A DNA stretch of 64,000 bases. Source: Paraburkholderia sp. BL10I2N1 (GTDB lineage: Bacteria; Pseudomonadota; Gammaproteobacteria; Burkholderiales; Burkholderiaceae). This document shows positions 61,190-64,000 of the stretch, piece by piece; position 1 is the first letter of the stretch; each line of letters starts with the position of its first letter. The stretch is taken from NCBI RefSeq assembly GCF_004361815.1, contig NZ_SNWA01000004.1:186001-250000 (forward strand), written 5' to 3'. The notes under the pieces were generated by a model. That model was given only the letters and a program-made list of their open reading frames with translations. It searched no databases and was not told the DNA's origin. Position numbers and translations under genes: made by a program.

Positions 61190-62209
61190 ATGAAGGCCCT
61201 GATCATCGAACGCAACGGCGAGCCGTCAGAGGTAGTCCACTGGCGTGATTTGCCCGAGCCCACGCCCGGGCCAGCTGAAGTCCGCGTGAGGATGCTGCTG
61301 GCGCCCGTGCACCCGTCCGACCTGCACGTCATCCGCGGACGTTTCGCCCGTCAGCGTCAGCCTGAACTGCCCGCCTCACCCGGCTCCGAGGGCGTCGGAA
61401 TCATCGACGCCGTGGGCGGCGACGTGCCGCGCACGCGGATCGGAGAGCGCGTCGTTTTACTGAACGTGCCCGGAACCTGGAGAGAGCAGGTCATCAGTCT
61501 GGCTGAACGGGCGATACCTGTACCGGCGGTGATCTCCGACGAGGACGCTGCACAGGCTCTCATCAACCCGATGACGGCATGGGCAATGACGATGAGCGAG
61601 CACCAGCTCGGGCGCGGTGACTGGCTTGTCCAGAGCGCGGCCGGCTCGACGGTCGGTCGCCTCGTGCTGCAGATCGCGAAAGCGCAGGGGTTCCGCACCA
61701 TCAACCTCGTACGCCGTGAAGAGCAGGTCGCTGAGATCCAGGATCTTGGCGGTGACGTCGTGCTATGCACCGCGGACGAAAGCTGGCCGGAGCAGCTGAT
61801 GAAGGCCACTGGCGGCAATGGCATCGTGAACGCGATTGACTGCGTCGCCGGCCGCACGGGCGCTACGCTTGCGCGTCAGCTGGCCCCGAACGGATGCCTG
61901 CTCGTCTATGGAGCCTTGTCGTCGCACCGTCAGACCGACCCGGCGGGCTTCGAGATGCCGATTTTCGCCCCGGCGCTTATCTACTCCAGTGCCGAGGTGC
62001 GCGGCTGGCTCATCTTCTCGTGGCTCGCGCGCAAGGGCTTGAGTGAAGGCAGCCAGACGCTGCGCAGCCTGCTCGACCGCATGGCTGCGGGCACCTTGAA
62101 GCCGCCGGCAGCGCGCCGCTACCACGTCGAACGCGCACGAGAAGCCTTCACGGCCGCGGAGAGCGCCGCACACGACGCCAAACCGCTGCTAGCGTTCGCG
62201 GAGCGCTGA
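61190..62209 (+). CDS. MDR-superfamily NAD(P)-dependent oxidoreductase (enoyl reductase/quinone reductase type)
   Basis: 339 residues with GGAG before ATG 61190. The GroES-like N-terminal half includes LAPVHPSDLHVIRGRFARQR and SPGSEGVGIIDAVGGDVPRT; the Rossmann half has SAAGSTVGRLVLQIAKAQGF. No zinc-binding Cys pattern is seen, so it is of the zinc-free type (2-enoyl thioester reductase or quinone reductase-like, as in Etr1). It reduces a double bond with NADPH; substrate unknown. A TetR gene follows 137 bases downstream in the same direction. Confidence 0.88.
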   Translation: MKALIIERNGEPSEVVHWRDLPEPTPGPAEVRVRMLLAPVHPSDLHVIRGRFARQRQPELPASPGSEGVGIIDAVGGDVPRTRIGERVVLLNVPGTWREQVISLAERAIPVPAVISDEDAAQALINPMTAWAMTMSEHQLGRGDWLVQSAAGSTVGRLVLQIAKAQGFRTINLVRREEQVAEIQDLGGDVVLCTADESWPEQLMKATGGNGIVNAIDCVAGRTGATLARQLAPNGCLLVYGALSSHRQTDPAGFEMPIFAPALIYSSAEVRGWLIFSWLARKGLSEGSQTLRSLLDRMAAGTLKPPAARRYHVERAREAFTAAESAAHDAKPLLAFAER

Positions 62210-62346
62210 GCTTCGCCCGTGTCGCCGTCGCAGGCGGCTTTGCGCCGTCGGGCGGCCGCGGATGAAGTTTGATCGAAGGTTCAAGAGGGCATCGATCAGG
62301 CGCGGTATTCGTGAGTTATTCGCTGTCCCCGTTTCTGGAGAACACC

Positions 62347-62937
62347 GTGGTGTATGTAAAACGCGAGCAATCCGACGAAAACCGCGAAGCGCTGCTGGCC
62401 ACGGCTAGCCGGCTGTTTCGCGAACGAGGTATCGATGGCGTGGGCGTCGCGGAAATCGCGCGCGAAGCCGGGCTGACACATGGGGCGCTGTACGCGCATT
62501 TCCGCTCGAAGGACGATCTTGCGACGGAAGCCTTTTCGCAGGGCCTGGCGCGGAGTCGCGAAGCGTTCCGGGGCAAGGCAGCGCGTCGCAAGCACAGCGT
62601 GTTGGGGTATCTCGACTATCTGTTTTCACCGCTAAGACGCGACGATCCCGGCATGAGTTGTCCGATGACGGCGTCGGCGAGCGAAATTGGCCGGCACGGA
62701 AAGGACATCAGTGCGCGGTTTGCCAAAGGGTTTCAGGACAAGGCGAGCGCATTCGAGGCCGTGCTGGACGAAGCAATCCCCGAGGCCGAACGGCGCCGTC
62801 TGGCGATGACCATCGTCGCAGCGGAAATCGGGGCAATGGCCGCCGCCCGCGCCGTCGCCAAGAGCGACCCTTCGTTGTCCGATGAAATATTGAAGGCGGT
62901 GCGTGCCGTGCTGTTGAAAGCATCGGAGGGGCAGTAA
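62347..62937 (+). CDS. TetR/AcrR family regulator
   Basis: 196 residues from GTG 62347 with GGAG six bases upstream; the longer frame from 62269 has no ribosome site. The helix-turn-helix (RLFRERGIDGVGVAEIAREA, GLTHGALYAHFRSKDDLATE) is typical. The pattern VYVKREQSDENREALLATAS marks a widespread proteobacterial subfamily, often controlling an adjacent oxidoreductase. The likely target is the MDR gene at 61190 or the exported YCII gene at 63083. Confidence 0.92.
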   Translation: MVYVKREQSDENREALLATASRLFRERGIDGVGVAEIAREAGLTHGALYAHFRSKDDLATEAFSQGLARSREAFRGKAARRKHSVLGYLDYLFSPLRRDDPGMSCPMTASASEIGRHGKDISARFAKGFQDKASAFEAVLDEAIPEAERRRLAMTIVAAEIGAMAAARAVAKSDPSLSDEILKAVRAVLLKASEGQ

Positions 62938-63082
62938 AGCGACATCCGGCATCTTGCTGCGCGACGTCACCCGACAATGCGCCGGGCGTTCGTCGCGGGG
63001 TGGCCTGGCAGCGAGCTCATGGTCGGCATTGAAGAACACTGACAAACCCTCATCAACGGTACTCGAACTCAAGAGCAACATC

Positions 63083-63934
63083 GTGTCACAAGATCTGTCG
63101 CGCCGCCGCTTCCTCGTATCCACCGCCGCAGGCGTTGCAAGCCTCGCGCTTGTCGACATGCCCTCGGCCATGGCAGTGTCCCCGTCCTCCAAAGGCGCTG
63201 CCGTGCAAGGGTCCCCACTTCCTGCGCTTTCTCAAGTCCTCGCAGGGAATCCAGGCCCAATGAAAGTCGTGAACTACACGACGTACGTTCAGGACCGGCA
63301 CAGAGTGGACGCATCCCGAGCCGACCATCAGGCTTATGCGGATGCGCTTCGGGAACACGACCGGTTGGTGATGGGCGGCCCGCTGCTCGATGACGACGGG
63401 CGGCCCCGCGGCGTCCTGCTCGTTTATGAGGTTGCGTCGAAAGAGGAGGCCGAAACGTTGGTGCAAGGAGATCCGTTCGTTCTGAATGGTGCGATCGCGG
63501 ACTATCGCCTGTCAGAGTGGACCGTGCTGAACAGCAATCTCGAGTTGCTCGCTGCCGCGCTCGTCGCGAAAGATCGACGTGTTGCGCCCAAAGAATCGCG
63601 TGCATCTGGCGCTACGCCATTTGATTCAGTCGCGCACGCCGCGCGAACCTATGTCAATTACGCGAAATATGTTGCCGATCGCTCACAAGTCGCGCGTGTG
63701 AGGCCGGCGCACCGGTCGTATGCACGGACGATCAAGGCGAACGGCGAGCTAATCATGGCGGGTCCTTTTGCAGACGACTCGGGCGCGCTGTTCATTTATC
63801 GGGCGCAGTCGAAAGACGAAGCGATGGCGCTGGTACTGGAGGACCCGTACCACGCTGCGGGCGTGTTCGAAACGTTCGCGCTTTCCGAGTGGCGGTTGTT
63901 CGGGTTGAACGCGGGCTTGATTCAGGACCGTTGA
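63083..63934 (+). CDS. Tat-exported double-YCII-domain protein
   Basis: 283 residues from GTG 63083; AAGAG lies upstream, and the earlier open frame is not protein-like. The N-terminus LSRRRFLVSTAAGVASLALV is a twin-arginine signal peptide. The mature protein has two YCII domains: about residues 60-155 (MKVVNYTTYVQDRHRVDASR ... YRLSEW) and about 180-280 (TYVNYAKYVADRSQVARVRP ... FALSEWRL). Each ends in a similar L-S-E-W block. YCII domains are usually cytoplasmic and single; Tat export of a double one is unusual. Confidence 0.8.
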   Translation: MSQDLSRRRFLVSTAAGVASLALVDMPSAMAVSPSSKGAAVQGSPLPALSQVLAGNPGPMKVVNYTTYVQDRHRVDASRADHQAYADALREHDRLVMGGPLLDDDGRPRGVLLVYEVASKEEAETLVQGDPFVLNGAIADYRLSEWTVLNSNLELLAAALVAKDRRVAPKESRASGATPFDSVAHAARTYVNYAKYVADRSQVARVRPAHRSYARTIKANGELIMAGPFADDSGALFIYRAQSKDEAMALVLEDPYHAAGVFETFALSEWRLFGLNAGLIQDR

Positions 63935-64000
63935 AGCGCAGTCACTTATAGGTCATTTCTTACGCCGATCGGGGCATAGTATCGGCATGACGGTACCTCT
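63935..64000. other. Window end, non-coding
   Basis: 66 bases after the last stop; nothing recognised. Confidence 0.4.

Noticed and set aside
61093..61332. Minus-strand frame at the start of the MDR gene
   Set aside because: Overlaps the well-supported MDR start and has no domain features.

Overview
The window reads as a GC-rich beta-proteobacterial replicon of the Paraburkholderia/Caballeronia/Burkholderia kind. This is inferred from codon use and from several family combinations typical of that group: a caa3-type oxidase cluster with small glycine-zipper membrane proteins, DUF2278, DUF3313, an enolase-superfamily L-fuconate dehydratase beside a GntR regulator, and BKACE-type catabolic genes. 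It looks like an accessory part of a chromosome, chromid or megaplasmid. Functional operons alternate with long non-coding stretches, and there are many truncated or frameshifted gene remnants.

Layout. (1) 1-8.0 kb: DUF2244 protein (cut by the left edge), a four-helix membrane protein, a broken DUF1488 gene, then a minus-strand caa3-type cytochrome c oxidase operon (subunit II with fused cytochrome c, subunit I, two subunit III-like proteins, subunit IV). A glycine-zipper protein gene lies on each side of the operon. (2) 8.2-20.5 kb: secreted Asp-box sialidase-like protein, a metallophosphoesterase stub, a multi-helix membrane protein, a HAF-repeat protein, DUF2278, an ABC-ATPase stub, a double-ACT protein, PqiB with an unusual upstream partner, and a DUF3313 lipoprotein divergent from a TetR regulator. 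(3) 20.6-29.8 kb: SGNH hydrolase, half of an IS200/IS605 element with truncated tnpB joined to an IS1182-type fragment, small lipoproteins, a PAP2 phosphatase, a run of decaying genes (SDR with an amber stop, MFS C-terminal half, hydrolase with a frameshifted tail) and an intact-looking IS3 element. (4) 30-41.5 kb: a secreted GH54-like arabinofuranosidase lipoprotein behind a tandem operator-like motif, GMC-oxidoreductase and IS110 remnants, two convergent secreted beta-propeller proteins, a glycosyltransferase stub and two alpha/beta hydrolases. (5) 41.5-51 kb: TfoX-like protein, L-fuconate dehydratase and its divergent GntR regulator, a complete ribose-type sugar ABC transporter with a strong terminator, an epimerase remnant, a VOC protein and a RutE-like nitroreductase. 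Two 77-bp near-identical repeats lie in this part. (6) 51.7-60.6 kb: a catabolic gene cluster (TetR, MFS, CoA-transferase, enoyl-CoA hydratase, DUF1330, aldehyde dehydrogenase, BKACE, tautomerase). (7) 61-64 kb: MDR oxidoreductase, TetR and a Tat-exported double-YCII protein.

How the genes work together. Region 1 makes a proton-pumping terminal oxidase. Region 5 imports and dehydrates a deoxy-sugar or sugar acid, but the other fucose-pathway enzymes are not here. Region 6 looks like a dedicated, TetR-controlled route for an unidentified carboxylic acid: import, CoA activation, hydration or cleavage, beta-keto acid cleavage with acetyl-CoA, and aldehyde oxidation. Three copies of a GTTAACAT-containing motif lie upstream of its enoyl-CoA hydratase, DUF1330 and aldehyde dehydrogenase genes and are good operator candidates. 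No tRNA, rRNA, CRISPR array or complete prophage was recognised. All family assignments come from reading motifs, not from database searches.
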